From contig NZ_AP018229.1 in the NCBI RefSeq assembly GCF_002368095.1, positions 1 to 64,000 on the forward strand: a DNA stretch of 64,000 nucleotides, written 5' to 3'. Both the position numbers and the translations under genes were made by a program. Origin of the DNA: Calothrix parasitica NIES-267 (GTDB lineage Bacteria; Cyanobacteriota; Cyanobacteriia; Cyanobacteriales; Nostocaceae). Position 1 is the stretch's first letter. Every line of letters starts with the position of its first letter. A model generated the notes under the pieces. That model saw only the letters and a program-made list of their open reading frames with translations. It did not search any database and was not told where the DNA came from. This document shows positions 26,261 through 34,285 of this stretch, one piece after another.

Positions 26261-26801
26261 AATCTATATTAGTAAAATTTTATTTCTATACGACAATCGT
26301 TAGACTAAAAAAATATTTATAACAAATATTAGATTTAATTTTTAGAAATTCTAGGAACGGGTATATATTTTCTTTCTTCAATCCGTATTCTCTAAAAACT
26401 ATTATAAAAACTTCTCCAAAATTTTGGGCGTATTGTGCGAAAAATTCTTCTCTATTTCCTCTCAAAAAAAATAATAGAAAGCAATTAATTTTGATTGCAA
26501 ATTTGTTCCAATTTGGCTTCTATTCTGTTTCCAAAATATCTCAAATTAATCCCAAATGATTCCAAAATGCACCCTTTTAGGGTCAAAAACCACTTTTAGT
26601 TGATTAATTCTCAATAAGTCAAAATAAATGATAATTACAACAGTGAAAAAATGCGGGTAAAAAGGGTTATAATGACAACCAAGTCCCAAAAGTTCCAAAA
26701 TTGTTTCTCCTTTAGTCCCTTCCGGAAACAATTTGGTTTCAGTAATCATTCTGCCTAAAAAATCACAACAGATACGCAGATAAAAATTTGAATAAAAACT
26801 A
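26261..26801 (+). promoter_or_regulatory. repeat-bearing region before the ParM-like gene, candidate centromere
   Basis: No gene is credible. The region carries repeats of TCCCAAA followed by TTCCAAAAT (26550-26568 and 26684-26701) and a third TTTCCAAAAT (26528-26537). An inverted repeat ATTGTTT/AAACAAT (26700-26732) lies nearer the gene. Actin-type partition loci are often preceded by such direct repeats bound by the adaptor protein, which also represses the operon. Confidence 0.4.
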
Positions 26802-27917
26802 ATGACAGACATCACAATGGCAATTGATTGTGGTGCTTCAGGTACTCGTGTAATTTTCACTCCAAAGGATTTTAAACCGGAACTGCTTTTAATGGAAGCA
26901 GGTATTACGCGAGCTACCCGCCAAGCACTGGAAGATTATAGCCAGTCCGCTCTCGGCTCAACTAGTCCCGCTCAAAGTGGCTGGGTTGAGTATGAAGGTG
27001 AATTTCATGCTTTTGGATACGCAGCCAGAGGTTTTAAAGCCAATTTGCAACTAAAGAAGCGAAAGTTTGAATTAGCCCTACCCAAGGTACTGGCTGTAAT
27101 TGGAGCGATTTCAGAAGAAAAAAACTTACCCAACGGGGCTGCTATCAAACTTGGCACCGTCTTACCCTGGAGTGAATATAGCGATCGCAAACTATTCCAC
27201 CAGCTTCTCACTCAAGCCCTGACAAGTTTTCAATTCTGTGGCACCAAGAAATCTTTTACCCTTGATACTTTCCTGTGTATTCCAGAAGGGGGAGGTGTTC
27301 TCTTTCAAGGACGAGAACCCGGAAGCAGCTTCCAAAATCTAAATTTGATTGTCCTTATGATGGGCTTTCGCGATATTTCCCTACTCTTTGTAGATAAAGG
27401 TCAAATGTCTGGTGGACTGACAGAACCTTTAGGTTTTTCTCATCTCTGTAAATTCGTAGCTAAACAAACCGGCTTCCGTGACCATCAGATATTAGCCCAA
27501 AGCATCTGCAAGGCTGGTAAAAACTTAAACTCCAAAGCTCTCCTACCCCTCTTAGGTAATCTCGGTAAAGCTTACAGAGACCACAAGCTGGAAGAAATCA
27601 AGGAAGCTATTACCTGGGCTAAGGAGCAATACTTACTCAAAATTAGCGAACTGCTGGAAGTAGAAATTGAAAATGGTGTGGATGAAATTATCGTGGCTGG
27701 GGGAACAGCAAACTTCTTGAGAACTGAATTAAATACAATTCTCAAACAAACTCCGGCTAAAAATGTACTTTGGTGCGAAAATCTTGAAAAGCGCATCAGA
27801 AGCAGTTTCTCTACCCAAATCAAGGAAAACTCCCTCCAGTACCGACTGGCAGACGTTTACGGCTTGTTTTTCTACCTCTACGGACGCACAAGTAAGGTGG
27901 GAGCCAAAACTCAATGA
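26802..27917 (+). CDS. ParM/StbA-like actin family plasmid segregation protein
   Basis: 371 residues with an actin-fold phosphate-1 motif (AIDCGASGTRVI, residues 7-18), a phosphate-2 region near residue 190 ('VLMMGFRDISLLF') and an adenosine motif 'IIVAGGTANFL' (about 298-308). ParM-type proteins form filaments that push plasmid copies apart. The stop codon overlaps the next ATG (ATGA), which places a small adaptor-like gene right behind it. A HIP1 octamer lies inside the gene at 27181. Confidence 0.75.
   Translation: MTDITMAIDCGASGTRVIFTPKDFKPELLLMEAGITRATRQALEDYSQSALGSTSPAQSGWVEYEGEFHAFGYAARGFKANLQLKKRKFELALPKVLAVIGAISEEKNLPNGAAIKLGTVLPWSEYSDRKLFHQLLTQALTSFQFCGTKKSFTLDTFLCIPEGGGVLFQGREPGSSFQNLNLIVLMMGFRDISLLFVDKGQMSGGLTEPLGFSHLCKFVAKQTGFRDHQILAQSICKAGKNLNSKALLPLLGNLGKAYRDHKLEEIKEAITWAKEQYLLKISELLEVEIENGVDEIIVAGGTANFLRTELNTILKQTPAKNVLWCENLEKRIRSSFSTQIKENSLQYRLADVYGLFFYLYGRTSKVGAKTQ
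27181..27188. repeat. HIP1 octamer
   Basis: GCGATCGC, the palindrome that is over-abundant in many cyanobacterial genomes. One perfect copy was noticed in this window, inside the ParM-like gene. It supports the cyanobacterial assignment but would be rare on a plasmid with a different history. Confidence 0.7.
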
Positions 27918-28411
27918 CCGATTTTCTCACCTATAAATTTCAAACCAAAATCAGAAAGGACTCAACTACTGCCACCCTGGCTACCTTTCTTAAACAAAAG
28001 GATGGTGAACTATCGGAAAGAGAAATGGTGCAATGGGCAATTCAAGCCTTCTGGTTGCCTCTGGCTATGAAAGAATCAGGTAGCTACACCCAAGAAGAAA
28101 TCAATAGGTATGGACTAGCCGCTATTCAACGCTTACAGCACCAAATTACCTACCTGTGCTTGGTTTTAAACTTAGAGCTTCCTAGCTTCTCCGTACTCTC
28201 TGCTAGTAATGTAACTGAATTTGATACACCTTTACCTAGAGAGAAGTATCTAAAATCACAGGCAGTCAAAAAAACTACTACCTCTGCCCGTGAGCCAAGT
28301 GAGGAAGTTTATGCAAGTGAAGAAGATGAAATGTGTGAAGAAGACTCTTTAGATTACTCTCGAAAAATTGCCCTTTCAACAGATACCAACCCCTTTGAAA
28401 ATTTAGAGTAA
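27914..28411 (+). CDS. putative ParR-like partition adaptor
   Basis: 165 residues: a helical N-terminal half (about 1-95) with 'SEREMVQWAIQAFWLPLAM', then a very acidic, Ser/Thr-rich tail. It overlaps the ParM-like gene by four bases. In actin-type partition loci this position encodes the centromere-binding adaptor. The sequence does not show an obvious ribbon-helix-helix, so the role is from position. Confidence 0.5.
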   Translation: MTDFLTYKFQTKIRKDSTTATLATFLKQKDGELSEREMVQWAIQAFWLPLAMKESGSYTQEEINRYGLAAIQRLQHQITYLCLVLNLELPSFSVLSASNVTEFDTPLPREKYLKSQAVKKTTTSAREPSEEVYASEEDEMCEEDSLDYSRKIALSTDTNPFENLE

Positions 28412-28444
28412 ATCTTTAATTTACGTAAGAAGGAGTAAAAAATA

Positions 28445-29311
28445 ATGCCTTACAAAATAGACGACCTAATTGGTTCCAGAAACCTTTCTGAGCAAGATGT
28501 AGTTAAAACTCTGGAAGCTGCCGGACTTCCTGTTGATAAAGCAGAATACAGCGATGAAGACATTACAACTAAATTTGACGTGATTCGCAGCTTCTTTGAG
28601 GAGGGAAGAGTTAAAAACTACGAGGAAGCTAAAGAATTATTTGTGGCTCAAAATCCTTCTAAACCAACCAAGAACCAAGCATCCAAAAACGGACGTAAAA
28701 GTCAGAAGAAAACACCTGCTTCCTCGCCTTCCCATCAGCAGGAGAGTAGTATAGAAAATACAGAAGAAGAACTACTCTCCGTCACCGAACTTCTAGCCCT
28801 TGCTAAAAACCGTCTAGATTTAAATCTTACTCTTGGACAAGCTTCTAAGATAATTGAAGCGGGTGGATTGCCTGATAAAGACACTTACACTCGTTTTGAA
28901 AGTGAAATGTTTATCACTATCTGCCAAAAAATCAGTGAAGATGATACTTTTGATATTGGCAGTCTTATTAAAGACACTACCAGTGGTTTGGAGAAAGGAA
29001 TGATTGGGCTACTGGATGCCGTGACACAGGAGCGAGCTAAAGAAATACCCCAAGCCCTGAAACAACTTTATGTGAAAAATGCTGCTCAAGCTCTGATAGG
29101 AGAACAGGAGAATATTGAAACATTCTTTTATACGCTAAAAGATAGCATTGTGGCAGGTATTGAGGGGGAGTCCCCACTCCACTCTATTACGGAGGTGGAT
29201 TGGATGCCGAAACAATTACCCAAATCACCACCTTCGCTCAATCAATTACCACCGACATCAGACAATGGAATCAATTACGAGTCAAACAGCAAATCGAACG
29301 AGCAGAAATAA
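28445..29311 (+). CDS. hypothetical protein of the partition operon (288 aa)
   Basis: Two related small helical blocks are visible. The first is residues ~8-60 (LSEQDVVKTLEAAGLP...), the second ~115-165 (SVTELLALAKNRLDLNLTLGQASKIIEAGGLP). Each ends with 'AGLP/AGGLPxDKxxYxxxx', so this is a duplicated DNA- or protein-binding unit joined by a basic, Ser-rich linker. GAAGGAG sits about ten bases before the ATG. The 3' end overlaps the next gene by 112 bases. Function unknown. Confidence 0.6.
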   Translation: MPYKIDDLIGSRNLSEQDVVKTLEAAGLPVDKAEYSDEDITTKFDVIRSFFEEGRVKNYEEAKELFVAQNPSKPTKNQASKNGRKSQKKTPASSPSHQQESSIENTEEELLSVTELLALAKNRLDLNLTLGQASKIIEAGGLPDKDTYTRFESEMFITICQKISEDDTFDIGSLIKDTTSGLEKGMIGLLDAVTQERAKEIPQALKQLYVKNAAQALIGEQENIETFFYTLKDSIVAGIEGESPLHSITEVDWMPKQLPKSPPSLNQLPPTSDNGINYESNSKSNEQK

Positions 29312-29622
29312 ATCTTAAAGCTCAAAATCAGAAAGAGGTAAAAAGACTGGTTGCAGAGAAGATTAAACAATCCCAGCAATTAGCTGATTTTACAAAGAAG
29401 TTGTTCAACAGCTATAAAAAATTCTTTTTCTGGCTAGCTGTTCATCTTTCAGGGGCTGCCCCAGCTTTATTTATGATGGCAGTGTGTGGGATTGGTGGCT
29501 GTGTCTTAGGTGCCTTCATTGGTTTGAATTTTTTACCTAATGCTGTATCTTGTGATAGTTCTGACAGCCTGTGCTACAACTGGCGCTTGAACAAAGATAC
29601 TACTATTACGCCTAAAGATTGA
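29200..29622 (+). CDS. membrane-anchored protein of the partition operon
   Basis: 140 residues: a helical, coiled-coil-like N-terminal half (about 1-70) and a C-terminal Gly/Ala-rich membrane helix pair (about 78-112). The start is TTG at 29200 with GGAGG at 29191-29195. The first 112 bases overlap the preceding gene in another frame, which suggests translational coupling. Function unknown. Confidence 0.5.
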   Translation: MDAETITQITTFAQSITTDIRQWNQLRVKQQIERAEINLKAQNQKEVKRLVAEKIKQSQQLADFTKKLFNSYKKFFFWLAVHLSGAAPALFMMAVCGIGGCVLGAFIGLNFLPNAVSCDSSDSLCYNWRLNKDTTITPKD

Positions 29623-29634
29623 CAATTCATCACT

Positions 29635-29701
29635 TGTGTGTGAGCCATTTTTACGGCTCAATTGGTTGATTTTACTGCTAATTGAGTCGTCAAACCCTCA
29701 C
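29635..29701 (+). repeat. three-way inverted-repeat structure
   Basis: Outer arms GTGTGTGAG and CTCACACAC close a junction holding two hairpins, GAGCC/GGCTC and CAATT/AATTG with a longer loop. It fills the gap between the partition operon and the zinc-ribbon gene and may act as attenuator or terminator. Confidence 0.4.
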
Positions 29702-29715
29702 ACACCTTGAAAACA

Positions 29716-30351
29716 ATGAGTAGAAGAATTCTTTTGAATGGGCAATATGTAGTTATTCAGACCTATCCACTGGGTAGAAGAATCAATTACATCTACAACA
29801 CCTTTAACTTTACCAGAGCCAGACAGCGAAAGGAACTGGAGAATCTAGCCCATGACTACGCCTGTTTCGCAATCCGAATGTATTTCTGCGGTAAGTTGTA
29901 CGAAATAAAACCGGATGGCACAAGGGGAATACAGTCTCTGGAGCAGGACTGGCGAATAGAACCGTCTTACTGGGATGCCCATTGCATCCGAAGTAGCGAT
30001 GATGCTGTACTTTTATGTCCTAACTGTTCGTATCCGTACTTCACAAACATGGTTATGGAATCAGCTTCCGGTTTTGAACCCTGGAGTCAACCCGTAACTT
30101 GCCTGGTTGAAGACCACGGACGGGAAATCTGGGAATGCCCAAACTGTACTCACGATTTATTCCGTGAAGATGATGAAGAGGAAGAAGACGAGGAAGATGA
30201 ATTTGTCTATAAAGATTATAATTACTCCGTTCCCAAAGCCTGTGAGGGTTGTCAGAACTATCATGGTGGCTTTTATGGGAATACAAAACTAATCTGTGGC
30301 ATCCATCCTAGTGGATACAGTGGCGAATCTTGCCCCGATTATGTATCCTAA
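29716..30351 (+). CDS. zinc-ribbon protein with acidic segment
   Basis: Two CPNC motifs (CPNCSYPYF and CPNCTHDLF) form a zinc-ribbon-like pair spaced by ~35 residues. An almost purely Asp/Glu stretch follows, then a C-terminal 'CEGCQNYHGGFYGNTKLICGIHPSGY' block. Such four-Cys blocks bind zinc. ATG at 29716 is chosen over the TTG at 29707. The C-terminal block is repeated in the next small gene. Probably nucleic-acid or protein binding; no family name is claimed. Confidence 0.6.
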   Translation: MSRRILLNGQYVVIQTYPLGRRINYIYNTFNFTRARQRKELENLAHDYACFAIRMYFCGKLYEIKPDGTRGIQSLEQDWRIEPSYWDAHCIRSSDDAVLLCPNCSYPYFTNMVMESASGFEPWSQPVTCLVEDHGREIWECPNCTHDLFREDDEEEEDEEDEFVYKDYNYSVPKACEGCQNYHGGFYGNTKLICGIHPSGYSGESCPDYVS

Positions 30352-30416
30352 TTCTTTCAAATATCTCCTTGTTCACTAATAGGGAGATTTTTCTAATTTC
30401 AAAAACTTTCAAATCA

Positions 30417-30569
30417 ATGAAAAATAATCCTAAAAAATATTTAAAGGAAATTGAAGTCTGCTCTGGGTGCTGTGATTATTACGGAGAGAGTGACAACGGG
30501 AATAAAGTGATTTGCGCCCCACATCCCTACGGTTTTAAAGATGATTTCGTCCCAATTATAACCCCATAA
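30417..30569 (+). CDS. 50-residue protein related to the C-terminal block of its neighbour
   Basis: The frame matches the last ~37 residues of the upstream zinc-ribbon protein: 'CSGCCDYYG...GNKVICAPHPYG' versus 'CEGCQNYHG...GNTKLICGIHPSG'. It is a stand-alone copy of that Cys4 block, which supports it being a real coding sequence. A longer frame back to 30330 exists, but the related part starts at ATG 30417. It likely arose by partial duplication. Confidence 0.5.
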   Translation: MKNNPKKYLKEIEVCSGCCDYYGESDNGNKVICAPHPYGFKDDFVPIITP

Positions 30570-30628
30570 AACACCCCCTTTTACCCGACACTGATTGAAG
30601 TAGAAATCCCCGAATCTGATATTCCTTT

Positions 30629-31042
30629 TTAAAAATTTTCATTTTTATTCTCAATCAACTCATTATCAAAACTAAGAATGTCTGCAAATTTTGCTTTGTT
30701 TAATTGGTATTTAGCTATCAGAATACAATCCGTTATATCTAATTCGGTTGCAGAATAAATCCTAATCGCTTTCTCATACAATCCTTTATCCGTTTTTATA
30801 TTTTCTGCTTCTAATAAACCCGCAAATACCTGTACAAATTCGCTCCTGGAATGGTTGTAGTAAAAGGTAAGCACATAACAAAGTTCTACCACTACACTTT
30901 CAACTAAACTAACTTTAATCTTACCTGTATCAAGTTCTCTAAAGATTTTGTGAGCCTGTTCTATATGCTGTCTTTTACCGTCTTGTTTTATGTGCCTAAG
31001 AACTATATTAGTATCCAGCAGATATTCCTTAATTTGAGCCAT
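30629..31042 (-). CDS. PIN-domain toxin (VapC-like)
   Basis: Begins with 'EYLLDTNIVLRHI', the PIN motif with the first catalytic Asp. 'SLVESVVVELCYVL' supplies the Glu, and 'ATELDITDCILIAKYQ' and 'ADILSFDNEL' the later Asps. ATG at 31042 fits the PIN start; a longer start at 31054 is possible. It overlaps the AbrB-type antitoxin gene, forming a VapBC pair for plasmid maintenance. Confidence 0.8.
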   Translation of the reverse strand: MAQIKEYLLDTNIVLRHIKQDGKRQHIEQAHKIFRELDTGKIKVSLVESVVVELCYVLTFYYNHSRSEFVQVFAGLLEAENIKTDKGLYEKAIRIYSATELDITDCILIAKYQLNKAKFADILSFDNELIENKNENF

Positions 31043-31289
31043 GCTTTTTAGCAATTATCTTTTTTCTTAATTCCTTCATTTGCTCTTTAGTAGGCGGCTC
31101 TTTCGGACTCGTATCGTTTTTTAAACATCCAGCCATATCACTAAGACTTCTGACAGGTTTTCTGATTTCCAGAACTTGCTTCTCCTTGTTAATTTCTAAT
31201 TTCAGATACTTTCCTATAGCAAAAATATCCCGAACTTCTTTAGGTATTACAACCTGACCTTTAGTATTAACAGTTAAGGTATATGTCAT
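31029..31289 (-). CDS. AbrB/SpoVT-type antitoxin (VapB-like)
   Basis: 86 residues. The first 45 (TLTVNTKGQVVIPKEVRDIF) are the AbrB swapped-hairpin DNA-binding domain. The Lys/Pro-rich C-terminal half would bind the PIN toxin encoded downstream, whose start it overlaps. Confidence 0.8.
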   Translation of the reverse strand: MTYTLTVNTKGQVVIPKEVRDIFAIGKYLKLEINKEKQVLEIRKPVRSLSDMAGCLKNDTSPKEPPTKEQMKELRKKIIAKKHGSN

Positions 31290-31334
31290 GTATTAGTAAT
31301 AATGAACAAGCTTTATTACTTTGTCAAAAATATA

Positions 31335-31640
31335 TTAACTCTCCACAAACTGAATTTTATCCTGCAAGAAGTTAAATACTAAATGAGCTTGGTTGTCTTT
31401 AGCAAATAATTGTAATAACTGCATTCCAATTACACACTCTAAGCTGATTTCCTTAATAATTACAGGCACTTTATATTCGGTGGAACCTGCTTCTAAGGAT
31501 AGAAATGCGGCTGCTACTCCAGCTACCTGATTACCAACTTGCCCCTCATCAGCATTCACAGTTCTGGCTTTTCCAATTAATTTTAATCCAAGCTTTTTTC
31601 TGACCTTGTGTGTACCAGGAATCGTTATAAGGCTGCCAGC
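31335..31640 (-). pseudogene. retropepsin-like aspartyl protease gene without a clear start
   Basis: The frame contains a catalytic-type 'DAGSLITIPG' segment (about 31610-31640), 'KLGLKLIGKARTVNADEGQV', and the C-terminal 'CVIGMQLLQLF' hallmark (equivalent to IGMDLL) of clan-AA proteases. A TAA lies six codons before the DAGS motif, so the usual N-terminal strands are missing from this frame. A 49-codon frame (MGKNRKY...) overlaps it from 31702. Either the gene is decayed or it is reached by frameshift from that small frame. Related copies are at 36096 and 43593. Confidence 0.45.
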
Positions 31641-31702
31641 GTCTGACTTCTGTATGTCTTAATCGCTTTTGACCAGAGTTGTACTTTCTATTTTTACCCA
31701 TT
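31553..31702 (-). CDS. small basic frame overlapping the protease gene
   Basis: A 49-residue Lys/Arg/Trp-rich frame starting ATG at about 31702 with GGAG just upstream. The same layout, a small basic protein overlapping a retropepsin frame, occurs at 43894-44127 and 35873-36139. Conserved order is the main support; function unknown. Confidence 0.35.
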
Positions 31703-31808
31703 ATTCTCCTCCTAGAGAATATACTTTTAACTTGTCTTGATTACATTTGTAAGTAATCATTTACATATAGAAACTTGAATAAATAATTAATAATCGTTAA
31801 GTAGTTTT

Positions 31809-32171
31809 ATGCCTACAGAAATTGAAGTCGATAAAATAAGGTTTTTTGAGGATGAAGAACTATTAATGAGTACAGGTTTTATTGTAGATTGGTTTATTTT
31901 GTACTATAAAAAAAATAACAGTGCCGACTCTTTTATTAAAAAAATATCTGATATATATGAAAAGTATAACGGATTGTTATTTTTCTATTTAAACCATCAA
32001 TGTTATTTTATAGAACCAGACCCAGATAAATTCTTTGATTTACTCCTTGATGATTTAGAGCGGAATAAAAATAGAAATATTACTGACGAATTAAAGACAA
32101 GGATAGCAAGGAACAAAAAGAGGTTCTTTGAAGATAATCCTGATTTGGTACAGGGAATAATTTTGGATTAG
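31809..32171 (+). CDS. hypothetical protein (120 aa)
   Basis: Acidic, aromatic-rich, soluble, with no cysteines except one and no membrane segment. I do not recognise it. It is isolated between minus-strand genes and lacks a visible ribosome site. Confidence 0.5.
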   Translation: MPTEIEVDKIRFFEDEELLMSTGFIVDWFILYYKKNNSADSFIKKISDIYEKYNGLLFFYLNHQCYFIEPDPDKFFDLLLDDLERNKNRNITDELKTRIARNKKRFFEDNPDLVQGIILD

Positions 32172-32314
32172 CAGAGATAGTACATACAAGTAGTTTTGTG
32201 ACTAATTAACTTGTTAGTAAAAAAAACAGGGCTTTCCAAAAAAACAGAAAGACCCGATTTTTCTTCTACATATTTCAGTAGAAATAAAAGTTGGTGTAAG
32301 CGCAGTTAAAAAAA

Positions 32315-32737
32315 CTAATCCCACCAGGCGCTTAACAAGTCAGCAGTAAATGTAAACTCATCAGCAGTTTCCTCTAGTTCTGCAAACTTTTGACCCAGAC
32401 TTTCTCCTACACTTTGAGGGTAGATGTTGATAGCATCGATGCTTACTCTGTAATCTCCCCTTTCAAGAGGTACGCTGTACCCGTCAAAAGTTACTGTATG
32501 AGCTTCAGATTGGGCAAGCTTCCCCAGTTCGAGCAAATGCTCTATTGTAGGAGAGTTGTTTTGAGACTCCTGTGGATTGGCAAAACCTTTTTCAACCAGT
32601 TCCTGCAATTTATCCAAACTTAATTCGCTAAATCTTCGGATACTTTTTCCAGGAGGGTTGCAAAAAGCCTGACCAATAATTTGGTCACGTTCCTGCTCGT
32701 TCCGGTTGTAATCAAATTCCAATTCTTCGATATGCAT
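32315..32737 (-). CDS. hypothetical protein (140 aa)
   Basis: ATG at 32737 is preceded by GGAGGGAGCT, a good ribosome site, so the longer frame from 32761 is rejected. The product is acidic and helical, with 'LDKLQELVEKGFANPQESQNNSP' in the middle. It lies directly behind the 33125 gene. G+C is visibly higher here than in neighbouring DNA. Function unknown. Confidence 0.6.
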   Translation of the reverse strand: MHIEELEFDYNRNEQERDQIIGQAFCNPPGKSIRRFSELSLDKLQELVEKGFANPQESQNNSPTIEHLLELGKLAQSEAHTVTFDGYSVPLERGDYRVSIDAINIYPQSVGESLGQKFAELEETADEFTFTADLLSAWWD

Positions 32738-32750
32738 ATCTAGCTCCCTC

Positions 32751-33125
32751 CTACCGTTCACTTGGCAGCATCAGCACGCCACCTTCCAAATACAATTTGA
32801 TTTCGGAGAGTGGGAAGTCCGTGCAGTCAATGTGCTGGGTGATGACGGCATCATCCGTGTCACGCTCACACACAAGGTCTGCCGTTTTACTGGTATCAGT
32901 TTCAGTAACAGTTAACTTCCATATCTGGAAATCCTTCAGCATCGGGTCTTTGACCGCCTGTGGCTGATGGGAGGCGATGGCATCTATCAGCCAATAAGCA
33001 TTAGCGGCTTCAGCCAGATACTGCACGCCATCGGTATAAACGAATCTATTTAACCAATGTTTGTAGTACTGCTCGGTGCAGGTATATTGCTCAAGATTGG
33101 TTAACAGTTCAGCTTGTGTAATCAT
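32751..33125 (-). CDS. DUF6876-like protein of plasmid type
   Basis: 124 residues. The N-terminus 'LLTNLEQYTCTEQYYKHW...YTDGVQYLAEAANAYWLIDAIASHQ' matches the pattern I associate with DUF6876 proteins found on mobile elements of cyanobacteria and other bacteria: a Tyr/His-rich start, then a beta-rich half ending in a 'LPSER'-type tail. ATG 33125 is used. It forms a pair with the next gene. Function of the family is unknown. Confidence 0.55.
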   Translation of the reverse strand: MITQAELLTNLEQYTCTEQYYKHWLNRFVYTDGVQYLAEAANAYWLIDAIASHQPQAVKDPMLKDFQIWKLTVTETDTSKTADLVCERDTDDAVITQHIDCTDFPLSEIKLYLEGGVLMLPSER

Positions 33126-33215
33126 TATGTGTATCTCACTATTGAACAGGCGAATCACCCAACCCAAATCATTGGGGCTTGGTGGTTCACCTTTTTACTT
33201 GGGAATAAACCCAGC

Positions 33216-33262
33216 TAACCGCACTCCATTTGATGGAGTAACTTCTCGTCTGTGCGGTTAGA
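33216..33262. repeat. nested inverted repeat
   Basis: Arms CTAACCGCAC and GTGCGGTTAG (10 bp, perfect) enclose a small hairpin, TCCAT/ATGGA. It lies between two minus-strand genes and may be a terminator or regulator site for the 33125 operon. Confidence 0.45.
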
Positions 33263-33282
33263 ATAATTCAGTTAGAAAGTCT

Positions 33283-33831
33283 TTAAATGGTCACGGTATT
33301 TAGTAGTTCCATTTTGTGATGTGTGGGAAACTCCACTGGTTCTGGTTGCTCGTTCAACCAATCCATCGCTTCCTCTAACTTCTTAAAGCGACAGTTAGCC
33401 AAGTCAGCAACCCTGTATCGATAGCGGCTGCTTGGGAACCTGTTTAAAGTAAATCCCTTATTCGCAAAATCTGCTTGTACTTTTTTGAAGGTTAATCTCG
33501 TGGCTAGTTGTTCTGATGTTGCTGTAGGTCTCATTTCATCTGGTAGCAATTCCATTTGCATAGCTTTACTAGTACTGCGACGAGGGGATTTCTTCCGCTT
33601 AATGTTTTTGGTAGTTGCGACATTTTTAACTACATCATTTTTTGTGGCTAGAGAAGATTCCTGAAGCGGTAAATCCCACGGGTCGGGAATAGTTTCTTGC
33701 ATTTCATTTGGTTGCATAGATGCCCTTATCATTGAAGGAAGCACCCGAATGAAATCAAGCAATACAAACAACGGAAAGCCAAACAACAAAACCTCAATAG
33801 CAATATCAAGAATTTGGATTGTTAATTGCAT
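33283..33831 (-). CDS. membrane-anchored basic protein of unknown function
   Basis: 182 residues. ATG 33831 has AGGAG upstream; a longer frame to 33933 has no ribosome site. One membrane helix (about residues 5-27) is followed by a Lys/Arg-rich linker. The folded C-terminal part contains 'RYRVADLANCRFKKLEEAMDWLNEQP'. It is divergent from the HerA-like ATPase gene at 34286. Confidence 0.55.
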   Translation of the reverse strand: MQLTIQILDIAIEVLLFGFPLFVLLDFIRVLPSMIRASMQPNEMQETIPDPWDLPLQESSLATKNDVVKNVATTKNIKRKKSPRRSTSKAMQMELLPDEMRPTATSEQLATRLTFKKVQADFANKGFTLNRFPSSRYRYRVADLANCRFKKLEEAMDWLNEQPEPVEFPTHHKMELLNTVTI

Positions 33832-33933
33832 TTTTTTTACTCCTGTGAACCTGCGGGGGTGAATTGGGAATTTATTCAAATTGGTCTTTAAAGCATCTTC
33901 TGCGCTTACAGGGAAAATCCATAACCGAATCAA

Positions 33934-34285
33934 TCATTTCGGTCAAGTAGTTCTTAAAATAAATGTTTTAACTATCAGCAAAAATCGGAATAATAAGGCT
34001 TAGATAAATATAGTATTAACACCGCTAGCTAATACAAAATATTGTCTTAAATGCTTTAAGCAGGCACTATCATATAACTTGATTACAGCTTTTGAACTTA
34101 GATATTTGTATTTACCAGAAAAACCTTAAACAAGCTATTTTTTTATAAAGAGTGGGAGATTAATTGGACATATTAAAATTTGCGTTTTATCCTTCTAACC
34201 CTTTTAGGGGTCTAAAGAAGCAATTTTTTTTGAGGAGCAATGCACTAATTTTCAAATCATTATCTGTTTGATTTTAATTTAGTAA
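33934..34285. other. non-coding divergent promoter region
   Basis: No gene is visible. AT-rich DNA separates the divergent genes at 33831 and 34286. A short CCCTTTTAGGGG hairpin lies near 34200. Promoters for both sides are expected here, but no box pair stands out. Confidence 0.35.

Noticed and set aside
26546-26860. 104-codon minus-strand frame before the ParM-like gene
   Set aside because: It crosses the repeat region and the start of the ParM-like gene; no support as coding.
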